This document shows, in pieces, positions 20,422 through 29,756 of a stretch of 64,000 bases of DNA. The stretch is from Leptolinea sp. Lineage in GTDB: Bacteria; Chloroflexota; Anaerolineae; Anaerolineales; Anaerolineaceae. The notes beneath the pieces were generated by a model. The model had not been told where the DNA came from, did no database searches, and was given only the letters and a program-made list of their open reading frames with translations. A program made the translations under genes and the position numbers. The stretch is taken from the NCBI GenBank assembly GCA_012798535.1, contig JAAZMZ010000074.1:1-64000 (forward strand). The letters run 5' to 3'. Every line of letters begins with the position of its first letter. The first letter of the stretch is position 1.

Positions 20422-20588
20422 AGCAACATATGGCATTTCAAATCCTCATACCCCCATATGTTGGAGGGGTACTTTTTTCTTTGCTGATTTTTTCCTTTCT
20501 CAGGTCATTTTTTTCGTTCGTTTTGCCCGATTTATCACTGATTTTTCTGCGAACCTCAACACTGACCGGTGGGAGCATCTGGTTCGCA
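20422..20588 (-). promoter_or_regulatory. CRISPR leader between cas2 and the array
   Basis: 167-bp A/T-tract-rich non-coding interval between the cas2 stop and the first leader-proximal repeat; adjacent repeats are all identical. Confidence 0.8.
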
Positions 20589-20879
20589 CTAAACAATGAT
20601 TGTTCCTTCAAGATCGATACTCTTCTTGGCACCGACATGGTGAACGCGATTCTTCCATTCATCACCCAGAAAATAATACCTGAGACTATCCTTCTCTGGA
20701 TCGATGATCTTCTCCAGTTCATTTTGAAGAATTCTAAACTTTGCCATGTCCAGAAGACATTCGAAGACCGAGTTCTGCACTCTCTGACCGTAATTCTGAC
20801 ATTTTTTTGCCACTTTGTTCAATCTTTTCTTGCCAGCGGCTGTCTCTGTGTTTACATCATAGGTGATCAATACCATCAT
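20589..20879 (-). CDS. cas2: CRISPR-associated endoribonuclease Cas2
   Basis: MVLITYDVNTETAAGKKRLNKVAKKCQNYGQRVQNSVFEC; start at M18/M19 of the called ORF. Confidence 0.95.
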   Translation of the reverse strand: MMVLITYDVNTETAAGKKRLNKVAKKCQNYGQRVQNSVFECLLDMAKFRILQNELEKIIDPEKDSLRYYFLGDEWKNRVHHVGAKKSIDLEGTIIV

Positions 20880-20889
20880 CACAGAACTC

Positions 20890-21933
20890 CTAACTCCAAA
20901 AGAATGGGGGATAGGCGTCCAAATCCCCACGCAAATACCTAGCGAGCAATAGAGCCTGGACGTAGGGTATCAGGCCAAATTCGATTTTTTCTTTCAAGAA
21001 GGGATGCAGGATTGTCTCTTTTTTCCTTTCCTGCCACAGGGTGAGGACCTTCTTTCGGGTTTCCGTATCCATTAGTATTCCGCCGCTTTCTTTTTTAACA
21101 AAACCCGTTCCAGTTACCTGTTTCAGGTTTACCATCGATAATGCCAGGCGGTCGGCAAAGACCGGACGCAGTTCTTCCATCAAATCCAGAGCCAGAGATG
21201 GACGACCGGGGCGGTCACGATGCAGGAAACCGACATACGGATCCAGACCGACAGTCTCCAGGGCAGATGTTACATCAGAGGTCAGCAGGGTATATAAAAA
21301 AGACAGTAAGGCATTCATATTATCCAGAGGCGGTCTTCGGTTACGATCGCGAAAATAAAAATCCTCCTTTTGTTTAAGAATTAACTGATCAAACTGATCA
21401 AAATACAACTTTGCCGCACTCCCCTCAAAGCCCATCAACTCTTCGAGTGATGAACTGTCTTTAATCTGGGTCAGGCTCTCTTTCAGACTTGATGATACTG
21501 ATCTGAGCAAAGGGACATCAACGAGCAGGCTGTGATCTCTAATCGCTCTATCGATCACTTTTCTGCAGTTACCAACCTTTCCAAGCAAGAACGGAATGGC
21601 AATTTTGGCGCTTTCCTTCGGATCATCGGAAAGGCGATACTGCTTTTTCCTAAGGAGCACATTGCCCTTTTCTTTCCCTTCCACACGAGCGAGAAATTTG
21701 CCGTACGGAGACAAGAAACATAATCCGATCCCCTTTTCCGCACAGGCACCCATTAACGCCGGACTTACACCGTTATAGGAAAAACAGATAACCTGTTCGA
21801 TGTTATGCAATGGAAACCGGGAGATAGTTTTTTCTTCGCGGCGAAGAATTATATTTTCACCATCCAGTGCCAGGTAAATATCCGGCGTTGAAATGTAGAC
21901 AATATTCAGCAGTTTTCGCATATCAATCCGCAT
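20890..21933 (-). CDS. cas1: CRISPR-associated endonuclease Cas1 (type I-C)
   Basis: LNIVYISTPDIYLALDGENIILRREEKTISRFPLHNIEQVICF; 347 aa; between cas4 and cas2. Confidence 0.97.
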   Translation of the reverse strand: MRIDMRKLLNIVYISTPDIYLALDGENIILRREEKTISRFPLHNIEQVICFSYNGVSPALMGACAEKGIGLCFLSPYGKFLARVEGKEKGNVLLRKKQYRLSDDPKESAKIAIPFLLGKVGNCRKVIDRAIRDHSLLVDVPLLRSVSSSLKESLTQIKDSSSLEELMGFEGSAAKLYFDQFDQLILKQKEDFYFRDRNRRPPLDNMNALLSFLYTLLTSDVTSALETVGLDPYVGFLHRDRPGRPSLALDLMEELRPVFADRLALSMVNLKQVTGTGFVKKESGGILMDTETRKKVLTLWQERKKETILHPFLKEKIEFGLIPYVQALLLARYLRGDLDAYPPFFWS

Positions 21934-22591
21934 CCAGGTAGTTTTGTATATATCGAGACGCCGGCTGAATGCCCTCCATCAGTTCAGGCAAGCAGATATC
22001 CACCAGAGAACATGAACGGCAGGCTTTTGATGGCTTTACCCTGGGGGTATGACCCCGGTCATAATAATCATGCATCTCCTGCGAAGCTTTGAACACTCTT
22101 CCACGTAGCGCTTCATCAAGCACAACTTCGATCCTGTGGCGGGTTTCCCAGTAGAACAGGTATCCGGCAGAGATGGAGACCGCCAGCATTTCTTCCAGGC
22201 AGATCGCCTGCGCACAGACCTGCATCGCATCACACTCGTCCCGTTTTGGTTTTCCACGCTTGTATTCTACAGGGCAAGGGGTGTATGTGCCCTCTCTGCC
22301 AAACAGGCTCACCCCGTCGGCTGACGGGGTGAACTCGACCACATCGCATACTCCCTGGAAACCCAGATTGTGCGATATTACCGGCATCGAACGAGAGATG
22401 ATCACCCCCTGGCGGGATTCGATCTCGAAGGGATCATCCGCGCGCTCATGATGAAGTTTACCCTCAACAGTCAAAACATTTTCCTGCCACTGGCGTTCGA
22501 CATGGATCAACGCCCATTGCCTGCGGCAGAACTGGAAATGCTGTATACCGGAAAGAGGGAGATAATCTTCAGGAGAATAAATGAATTTCAT
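21923..22591 (-). CDS. cas4: CRISPR-associated exonuclease Cas4
   Basis: YLPLSGIQHFQFCRRQWALIHVE, VEYKRGKPK, C-terminal CRSCSLVDIC cysteine cluster; start probably at M16 of the called ORF. Confidence 0.95.
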   Translation of the reverse strand: MKFIYSPEDYLPLSGIQHFQFCRRQWALIHVERQWQENVLTVEGKLHHERADDPFEIESRQGVIISRSMPVISHNLGFQGVCDVVEFTPSADGVSLFGREGTYTPCPVEYKRGKPKRDECDAMQVCAQAICLEEMLAVSISAGYLFYWETRHRIEVVLDEALRGRVFKASQEMHDYYDRGHTPRVKPSKACRSCSLVDICLPELMEGIQPASRYIQNYLDAD

Positions 22592-22613
22592 CCAATTAGT
22601 ATAGTGAGTAGTT

Positions 22614-23498
22614 TTACTCTCCTTCCAGAATTTCACATGCCAAACCGGGCAGGTCCTTATCGATCTCGCTTTTTTCAGGTATCACATAATCATGAATACT
22701 CTGAGGTTCTTCGATCCCTTCTTTTAATTTGATCCGGCTTTCAACCGTCCGATGAACTTTTGCGGAGGAGTATTGCCCGTTATTTGTATTATGCTTCCAC
22801 CAGTACACTCGAAACACTTCCATACTGCCTTCCGGTCTGGCGGACGAGGCGTCATCCCGAAATAAGGTAACAAGAGCCTTTTTTATGGCATTCGCGTCTT
22901 CATCGGAAAAACCGGTTTTAGATGCCAGTTGAGGATTTATACTTCCGTAGAAAATATAGACACCATGATCCACGCGGTGTTTCATTCCCATTGTGTCAGA
23001 TGCGCGTTTGCTGCCATCACCTTCACCACTGACGCTTTTAGTTATTTGAATACTTGAAATTCGATCCAGAACCGGTGCCACTGAAAAGGCGGGGTGTATG
23101 GAAACCGGCCCGCGAATACCGATGGACACACCTGCACCTTTGGATTCACCGGCATACGCAAACACCTGCCCAAACGCACGTACATCCATCCATTTTTTAC
23201 AGGCCGCTTCGCTGAATTTCTTCTCTTCTTTCATCTCTTCTTTACTAAGTTCACCCTCTACCCGGCTCTTAAGGCTTGGGTATGAATCCACCCGGTTATT
23301 ATCTGATTGAACAAAAATCGAAAAACCGTTTTCCTGCAGACGATTCCGGATTTTTCGCTTGATACAGACATCGGATATTTCACCACGTCCGTTATAGTCC
23401 ACCCGGGGCCTATTGCCATTCAACGGATCTCCATTGGGATTGGCATTTTTTACAAAAATAATTGCGGCAAAATCGATCTTATTTTGAAGTGTACTCAT
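22614..23498 (-). CDS. cas7c: type I-C CRISPR-associated protein Cas7/Csd2
   Basis: IIFVKNANPNGDPLNGNRPRVDYNGRGEISDVCIKRKIRNRLQ. Confidence 0.97.
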   Translation of the reverse strand: MSTLQNKIDFAAIIFVKNANPNGDPLNGNRPRVDYNGRGEISDVCIKRKIRNRLQENGFSIFVQSDNNRVDSYPSLKSRVEGELSKEEMKEEKKFSEAACKKWMDVRAFGQVFAYAGESKGAGVSIGIRGPVSIHPAFSVAPVLDRISSIQITKSVSGEGDGSKRASDTMGMKHRVDHGVYIFYGSINPQLASKTGFSDEDANAIKKALVTLFRDDASSARPEGSMEVFRVYWWKHNTNNGQYSSAKVHRTVESRIKLKEGIEEPQSIHDYVIPEKSEIDKDLPGLACEILEGE

Positions 23499-23538
23499 TG
23501 TATTTCCTCCTTGATTGGAACTAATGTTTGTTTATAGA

Positions 23539-23916
23539 TCACTTTTCAGAATCATCATCAATAGTGGTCGCATTACGCAACGCCTCACGCTGACAATGAT
23601 AACCAAGCAAGAATTCACCCGACAACCTGTGATCATTGAGAAAATCATTTTCATCAAATGAAGCGATAACTTCATCCATCAAACGTTGACGCTTTTTTGA
23701 TTTTCCACCAAGTCTTGATTTATAAGGAACAAGCGCAAGTTCGATATTTTTCCAGGTTGTATAGGGGTGATCGGCAAACCTCTGCATCAGCCTTGCCGCA
23801 TTGGTTTCCCTGTCTTCTCCGGCTTTATTCAAAGCCCATTCTTCAAGGCTTTCCGCCAGTGCCAGCAATCTGCCATAAAGGTAATCGCGCGATTTTCGTT
23901 CTGGATCGAGGCTCAT
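23539..23916 (-). CDS. cas11c: Cas11c small subunit, independently translated from an internal start of cas8c
   Basis: in-frame ATG at 23916 (MSLDPERKSRDYLYGRLLALAESLEEW...) preceded by AAAGGAGAAATATACG; 125 aa. Confidence 0.75.
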   Translation of the reverse strand: MSLDPERKSRDYLYGRLLALAESLEEWALNKAGEDRETNAARLMQRFADHPYTTWKNIELALVPYKSRLGGKSKKRQRLMDEVIASFDENDFLNDHRLSGEFLLGYHCQREALRNATTIDDDSEK

Positions 23917-25437
23917 CGTATATTTCTCCTTTATTTTGAATTTACAGAAAAGTGCGCAAGCAATGGACAATGTTTTTTCCCATTCCCATGGTTCCATTGA
24001 CAGTCTGTTTACTGCCCTTCTATATGTCAATTCCACCAGATCACGTGGAATTGGCTGACCTTCGACGATACAAGGCATGATCCGTTTTATCGTTGCTCTT
24101 CTCAGTTTTTCATCAAGTCTCTTCCCAAAAGCCACATCAGCGATATCCCCCGGAGCCGGAGCGCCAAAAAATGGTTTATATCTCTTTTTCTTTTTTCCGG
24201 TTTTTTCCTCCAAATAATCAACTGATCTATACCCGTGCTTCCAGGCGCAGGTCGAATGCCATTTTTCTATTCGATCAAGGAAATCGGAACCCGCCAGTTG
24301 CTGGAAATAAACAATGGACAATCGTCCGGGTGTGGCAGAATCTAATCCAAGGACTACAACAGGTGAATTCACGTGCATAGTCTGACGGTAACCGGTTATC
24401 ATTTTCCGTAGCTGGATTGCCGTATCTTGCGCTGTGAACACTTCTAATGCTTTTCCCTCCGCCATGTCTCCAAACCCGAGCAGATCAAATGTATCATCGG
24501 TGGGTTTGGGAATATCTACACCTGAAGTTGCCCAAGTTACAAAAGCCAGGTCATCCTTAACGAATCCCTGACGGCTGATCAGCCAACGGAGCGCCGCGTG
24601 TGCTTTTTGTGTTTCTTCATAGCCAATGGCTACAGTCTGGCTTCCGGTACTAAAGCGTCCGCGAAAAGTAAAACCTTCATTGTCATTAGATGAGATTATC
24701 TTTGCTTTATCACCATCGTTGCGGATTTTTGCCGGATGCTGCTCTGCCAGGGTTACTTCCTTTCCAGAAATAAAACTGATACCTTTTTCTTTTCTGGAGT
24801 GCAGGTAATATTTCATCCACTTATCCCACAGGTTTTTATCCTTCCAAACCTCCGGAACAAGGTCGCCGTGAATCTGAACCACCCAGCGGATATTTGCATC
24901 CGCCTGGTTTGTTAGTACTTCAAATATCTCAAAAGATGCTTTTTCGCTTTTCAATTCGGCTTTTTCTATTAATTTTCCATTTTGTTTAAAGTGAAGTACT
25001 CCGGCAGCACCCAGGTCTTTTGTAAGACTGTTTTGTTTTAAATACTTCAGAATGGCTTCGATTTTTCTATCTGAATAATCAGATGCACACCAATCTTCAA
25101 GAGATTTTATGTATTGATCAAATGCCGGTTTTTTACTTCCTCCAATTTCTGCATAATTACTGGCAATGTATTGCAGTTTGTCGCACAGCGGGTGTGGGCT
25201 CAAATTTCCGGTCCTACCTCCAGATCTTTCTGAACAGGGAATAATCGTTCTCGCTTCGCGCTTTTTAATTACCTTGGCCCGTAAAAATTTGCCCTGAGCG
25301 TCTAGAACAATCTCAATATGAGCCATAAATGTGGTTTGTCCAACAGGAAGGAGTGGGACACTGTTGTCTTCTGATATTCTTCCTATTGAATCACTACAAT
25401 TTTCATAGGTTTCATAAAGACGCTGCATCCAGCTCAT
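23539..25437 (-). CDS. cas8c: type I-C CRISPR-associated protein Cas8c/Csd1
   Basis: MSWMQRLYETYENCSDSIG...; ~632 aa between cas5 and cas7; C-terminal region typical of Csd1. Confidence 0.95.
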   Translation of the reverse strand: MSWMQRLYETYENCSDSIGRISEDNSVPLLPVGQTTFMAHIEIVLDAQGKFLRAKVIKKREARTIIPCSERSGGRTGNLSPHPLCDKLQYIASNYAEIGGSKKPAFDQYIKSLEDWCASDYSDRKIEAILKYLKQNSLTKDLGAAGVLHFKQNGKLIEKAELKSEKASFEIFEVLTNQADANIRWVVQIHGDLVPEVWKDKNLWDKWMKYYLHSRKEKGISFISGKEVTLAEQHPAKIRNDGDKAKIISSNDNEGFTFRGRFSTGSQTVAIGYEETQKAHAALRWLISRQGFVKDDLAFVTWATSGVDIPKPTDDTFDLLGFGDMAEGKALEVFTAQDTAIQLRKMITGYRQTMHVNSPVVVLGLDSATPGRLSIVYFQQLAGSDFLDRIEKWHSTCAWKHGYRSVDYLEEKTGKKKKRYKPFFGAPAPGDIADVAFGKRLDEKLRRATIKRIMPCIVEGQPIPRDLVELTYRRAVNRLSMEPWEWEKTLSIACALFCKFKIKEKYTMSLDPERKSRDYLYGRLLALAESLEEWALNKAGEDRETNAARLMQRFADHPYTTWKNIELALVPYKSRLGGKSKKRQRLMDEVIASFDENDFLNDHRLSGEFLLGYHCQREALRNATTIDDDSEK

Positions 25438-25438
25438 T

Positions 25439-26152
25439 TCACACCGCCCTCTCAACATACCCATCCAGAAGGCCGGGTTCCTCTAATCCATCGGATTTGG
25501 GAGGATTAGCCTGCATATTTCGCACAAACCTGTGGACGCACTCTTCTGGTTTTAAAAAGTTGATCACCCCATCAATCATCTTCGGCCGCCATAATCTGGC
25601 ACACAATTCATCTTTCCCCAGTTCATCCGGGTAATCAAAACCATGAAACATCAGATCAAAATTTAATTCGCCATAGGTATCATAAAATCCTTTGCCCTCG
25701 CCAAATTTCACTGGTTCTACATAACCCTGGCATTCGCGGGTTCCGAGAAATATATCCCGCCGGCCTCCCCGTTCAATCATCCGCAAAGCAGAAAAATAAT
25801 GCTTATTCTCGTTTCTATCCTTTTCCAGATCTGTTCGCAGATAATTCCAGACAAAATGAGCCTGTACCTGGTACTCCACATCGTACAGATAGGTATAAAT
25901 TGCCAGGTCATTCCCTCCGTTGTAATTAACCGGTCGAATATTTCTGGCCTGGGTACGAATAGAATTCATCACCCTTACCTTATCTATCACCCAGATAATG
26001 GTCGGTTTCCAGTAAATTGAGCTGGCTATTCCTTTTAAAGCTTCATACGTTGGGATTTGATAAGTGCTTTTTTCACCCCCCATTCTGGTTAATGGATCCG
26101 TGAAAAGAGCATACTTTCCGCTTACTTTAAATTGAACACTGTTTTCCATCAC
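25439..26152 (-). CDS. cas5c: type I-C CRISPR-associated protein Cas5c/Cas5d (pre-crRNA endonuclease)
   Basis: VQFKVSGKYALFTDPLTRMGGEKSTYQIPTYEALKGIASSIYWKPTI. Confidence 0.97.
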   Translation of the reverse strand: MMENSVQFKVSGKYALFTDPLTRMGGEKSTYQIPTYEALKGIASSIYWKPTIIWVIDKVRVMNSIRTQARNIRPVNYNGGNDLAIYTYLYDVEYQVQAHFVWNYLRTDLEKDRNENKHYFSALRMIERGGRRDIFLGTRECQGYVEPVKFGEGKGFYDTYGELNFDLMFHGFDYPDELGKDELCARLWRPKMIDGVINFLKPEECVHRFVRNMQANPPKSDGLEEPGLLDGYVERAV

Positions 26153-26158
26153 ACCTCC

Positions 26159-28633
26159 CTAGTAGATCAGGTTATCCATTGATTTTTCTGGTTCTTCACA
26201 CCATCCGAAATTCTGGCTGTAATATTGTTCACTTAAATAGAAAATGCCGCTTTCCGGTCTCACCTCCTTTATCGCTCCAGATTTTCCCAGAGATTCAAAA
26301 TAGTTGCAAAACATATTGACGCTATATCGTTGGGCTTGTTTCATCCAGTAAAATTGATTATTACCAAATGGCTCCCCGCATAATTCAGTTATGATTTTTT
26401 TCCCATAACTGGTGTAAGGTGTAATAACTCCGCGCGTGGGTGAATCTATCACCCGAAACGCCCGGGACGCAGACTGAAACGATTGCCGGAAAGGGATTTT
26501 TGGATATGTTTCCTGATTGTTTTGAACAAACCCCTCTATTGATATTGTATTCAAAGAAAGAAGATTAAACAAATCATCTTTTCGTCCCACACTGGTTTGA
26601 GGTCCTACAGGGTACATCATAATATTTTGTCTTTCGAAGTAATAGTTGCGATAATACTCGGTTAATAATTCCGGTCCAATTCTGTCATGGTTAAATTTTG
26701 CCGGATTTATATTAAATTCGTCCAAAACTTTCATGGCTTTTTCTTTGCCGATTCGAATATCAATCAATCGATCCAGGTTTTCATCTGCCGGATTCACAAC
26801 CCAAACATTCCCAATTTCACGCCTGCCATTTCTGTTACAACGCCCGGCTGCCTGGGCTATGGAATCCAAACCGGCAAAGTACCGGATCACAGATCCAAAA
26901 TCGATATCCACACCGGCTTCGATCAATTGTGTGCTTATACAAATCACCGGTTGTTTATCCGTCAGTCTCTTCTTTATCTTTGAAAGAACATCCAAACGGT
27001 GCGCAGGACACATATTCGTACTCAGATGGAATAATTTTCCATAATAAAGTTTCTCAAGAACCTGATAGAGCATCCGAGCAGATTTTCGTGTATTTACAAT
27101 GATCAGTACGCTGCCTGAAGAATCAATTTCAGAAAGAGCCAGATCGGCCACTTCATCAATTGACCATCCGACGGCTTTTCGCCTGTCTAAAATTCTTGTG
27201 CGCCTTAATTGTGTAAAAATCAATTTCTCATCACGAATAATTTTGTTTTCAACCGGAATACCCAATGATCGTTCCGGTGGATCAACTTTATCCAACAGCG
27301 GTTGGGTTGCAGTACACATAACAACCGTACAGCCGCAGTTATTTACTAGAAAACGTACAGCAACATTAAACATGTGAACACAGTGCAGGGGTATTGTTTG
27401 AATTTCATCAAAAACAATGACCGAATTGGCTAATTGATGCATTCTCCGGGCATTTCCGGTTCCAGAACCAAATAATGCTTCCAGAAATTGAACTTGAGTG
27501 GTCAAGACGACAGGAGCATCCCAATTTTGCGATAGCAATTTTTGTCGATAGGATTCTTCGTCTGGTGTAAGATTTGAGTGATGTTCAAGGACGATATTAT
27601 TCAGATATTGTCCAGACTCATCTCTGTCTTCAAGGACTTTTCGAATTTCATCCGCGTTTTGATCAATGATGGATGTATAAGGGATTATGTAGAATATTCG
27701 ATCCATCTTCCATGTTTCGGCATGATGTAAAGCAAAGCGCAAGCTGGATAGTGTTTTTCCCCCGCCGGTAGGAACTGATAATTGGAATATTCCTCTGGAT
27801 TTAGATGCGGATTCAAAACAACTTTGAGAAACCAGATTTCTCAATTCATCCACATCATTTTTGTCTTTCTTTTCAGAAAATTCTTTTACTTTTTTTTCTA
27901 GCCTGTCAACCAATTTCTCCCAATGTTCATACTCTCCATAATTTCGAATTTTCCTGTTCTGTGGATGCTCAAAATCTGCTGTATCCAGCCTATCGGCATC
28001 AATCAGACAGCTAAACATAAAGCGAATCAATAAACCAAATTTAAAGGCCAGAGTGTCCTTTGTGTCTGAACTTTCTCGGAGCGACTTCAATCTATCAACA
28101 ATGGATATGACTATTCTTTCATCGTTGATTCTTTTTCGAATTTTTTCCTGTTCAACTTTGTTCAATTTTGAAAATGCTTTTTCCTTGTGTGTTAAGTCTT
28201 CCTCTTTCTCCATACGCCTGGAAAACACATCGCATCCATCTGGAGAAATACAATCGATTAAACCTGAGTGATGAGACGCTATGCATAAGGAAAGGAATTG
28301 AGCAGCCAGGACGCTCTGACCTTCCTTATTCAGATATGAATAAAGTAATTGAGCCCCCGCGCTGGAATGATCGATTTTCCCTCTCATATGTTCAATATCA
28401 ACAAAATCATCCCTGTCAGGATCGATCATTCCTGTTGCTGATTTTATGTACTTTTGGAACTCATCACTGGCTTTTCCTATATCATGCATCAAGCCAATTA
28501 ATTCTCCGGCTTCCTTTAATCCGATTTTTTCAGCAAAAACTCCAGTTATTTCAGAAACGCCCGTTAAATGCTCCCATACTGTTTGAGGTACATGATCAGT
28601 TTCTCTAAGATGAGCAATCATTTCATTTTTCAT
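26159..28633 (-). CDS. cas3: CRISPR-associated helicase/nuclease Cas3 (HD + helicase)
   Basis: GLMHDIGKASDEF HD motif; SVPTGGGKTLSSLRFALHHA Walker A; VIVFDEIQ; start at M10 of the called ORF. Confidence 0.97.
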   Translation of the reverse strand: MKNEMIAHLRETDHVPQTVWEHLTGVSEITGVFAEKIGLKEAGELIGLMHDIGKASDEFQKYIKSATGMIDPDRDDFVDIEHMRGKIDHSSAGAQLLYSYLNKEGQSVLAAQFLSLCIASHHSGLIDCISPDGCDVFSRRMEKEEDLTHKEKAFSKLNKVEQEKIRKRINDERIVISIVDRLKSLRESSDTKDTLAFKFGLLIRFMFSCLIDADRLDTADFEHPQNRKIRNYGEYEHWEKLVDRLEKKVKEFSEKKDKNDVDELRNLVSQSCFESASKSRGIFQLSVPTGGGKTLSSLRFALHHAETWKMDRIFYIIPYTSIIDQNADEIRKVLEDRDESGQYLNNIVLEHHSNLTPDEESYRQKLLSQNWDAPVVLTTQVQFLEALFGSGTGNARRMHQLANSVIVFDEIQTIPLHCVHMFNVAVRFLVNNCGCTVVMCTATQPLLDKVDPPERSLGIPVENKIIRDEKLIFTQLRRTRILDRRKAVGWSIDEVADLALSEIDSSGSVLIIVNTRKSARMLYQVLEKLYYGKLFHLSTNMCPAHRLDVLSKIKKRLTDKQPVICISTQLIEAGVDIDFGSVIRYFAGLDSIAQAAGRCNRNGRREIGNVWVVNPADENLDRLIDIRIGKEKAMKVLDEFNINPAKFNHDRIGPELLTEYYRNYYFERQNIMMYPVGPQTSVGRKDDLFNLLSLNTISIEGFVQNNQETYPKIPFRQSFQSASRAFRVIDSPTRGVITPYTSYGKKIITELCGEPFGNNQFYWMKQAQRYSVNMFCNYFESLGKSGAIKEVRPESGIFYLSEQYYSQNFGWCEEPEKSMDNLIY

Positions 28634-29621
28634 TTTCTTTACTCCCCGCAAAAATCCCATAGAGATTCATAAAACGGATCGTCTCATTTTTTATTTCTTC
28701 TCTGAGGCTTTCCGGTTGTAATACTTCTACGTCTGCTCCCCAACCTCTGATCCAGGGGACCATTTCCCGCGGCTCTGCTATTTCTCCCTGCCAGATGATA
28801 CTTCCATCCTCCTGAAGAATTAGACGCTGCGTTGGGTGCCAGAGGGTTTCTTTGACTCTCTGCGCAACTCGCCAAGAAAAATGCAGTTCAATCGTTACAG
28901 GTTCCTGGTTAGTGAACCAGATACCCCACGCATTGTTAAGTAAATCATCCGGATTAAAATCTTCGGGTATTGCATATTTTTCAGTCAATAATTCGATTCT
29001 CTCCACCCTGTCGATCTTAAAGGTTCTATATGTACCATCAGGATCCAGACGGCCAATAACATATATTGTCTGTCCAAACGCCCCAACCTCAATAAAGAAC
29101 GGTGAAAAAATGTATTCCTTTATTGGACCGGTTTCCTGGCTGTGATACCACAGGTGAATTTTCTGGTTCCTGGCCCAACCTGAAGTTAAGACTTCCAACA
29201 CCTGCATGTAGTGAGGGTCCTGTTTTTTAGAGCCATTATCAAAAGTATTGGCTGATCCTTTAACAAATTGACTGATTTGAGGAGCTAAACCTTGAATGGC
29301 AGTACTCAACTTCCGGAGTGTTGAGGCAGCATGAGGGTTTTGTCTGTCAATATTGGATGTCATTAATCTGCCAGCCAAATGAATGAAAATTATCTCGTGA
29401 ATATTGAGCCGGAGATTTATTAGATATGACTCTCTATCAATAAAAATCCGGTCTCCCTCCTCATAGACCGGAATGGTTAAGTCTGCAAGATTTCGAAGTA
29501 TTGTCGAACGATGCACATTAAAACGACGTGCAAGTTCGGCTCTGGTTATTCCTTCAGGATGATCAACCAGTGTGGCTTCAATTTGAGATAACCTCTGCAA
29601 TTTTGATTCAATACGAGTCAT
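28623..29621 (-). CDS. HTH + WYL-domain transcriptional regulator, first gene of the cas operon
   Basis: ITRAELARRFNVHRSTILRNLADL HTH followed by WYL-like ligand-binding region; overlaps the cas3 start. Confidence 0.9.
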   Translation of the reverse strand: MTRIESKLQRLSQIEATLVDHPEGITRAELARRFNVHRSTILRNLADLTIPVYEEGDRIFIDRESYLINLRLNIHEIIFIHLAGRLMTSNIDRQNPHAASTLRKLSTAIQGLAPQISQFVKGSANTFDNGSKKQDPHYMQVLEVLTSGWARNQKIHLWYHSQETGPIKEYIFSPFFIEVGAFGQTIYVIGRLDPDGTYRTFKIDRVERIELLTEKYAIPEDFNPDDLLNNAWGIWFTNQEPVTIELHFSWRVAQRVKETLWHPTQRLILQEDGSIIWQGEIAEPREMVPWIRGWGADVEVLQPESLREEIKNETIRFMNLYGIFAGSKENEK

Positions 29622-29641
29622 TTTTTTCTCCGCAATCCATT

Positions 29642-29678
29642 ATTACAAATCGTTGTTGCAAGTAATGCAACATGGTTT
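29642..29678 (-). promoter_or_regulatory. candidate cas-operon promoter with embedded palindrome TGTTGCA-AGTAA-TGCAACA
   Basis: minus strand TTGCAT-17 bp-TGTAAT upstream of the WYL gene; perfect 7-bp inverted repeat at 29654-29672. Confidence 0.55.
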
Positions 29679-29756
29679 GATTGTATAATTATTTTGAATC
29701 AGATGAGAGATTCATTTTCATACCTTTTCGACAACCTGTCTACGTAAAATTCTTTG

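Noticed and set aside
12307-20436. Many ORFs of 60-294 aa on both strands between 12.2 and 20.4 kb
   Set aside because: Their sequences are periodic translations of the CRISPR repeat (FNPRSREGSD, SIHAPARGAT, QSTLPRGER, SLPSRERGLK, VAPLAGAWIE); treated as artefacts
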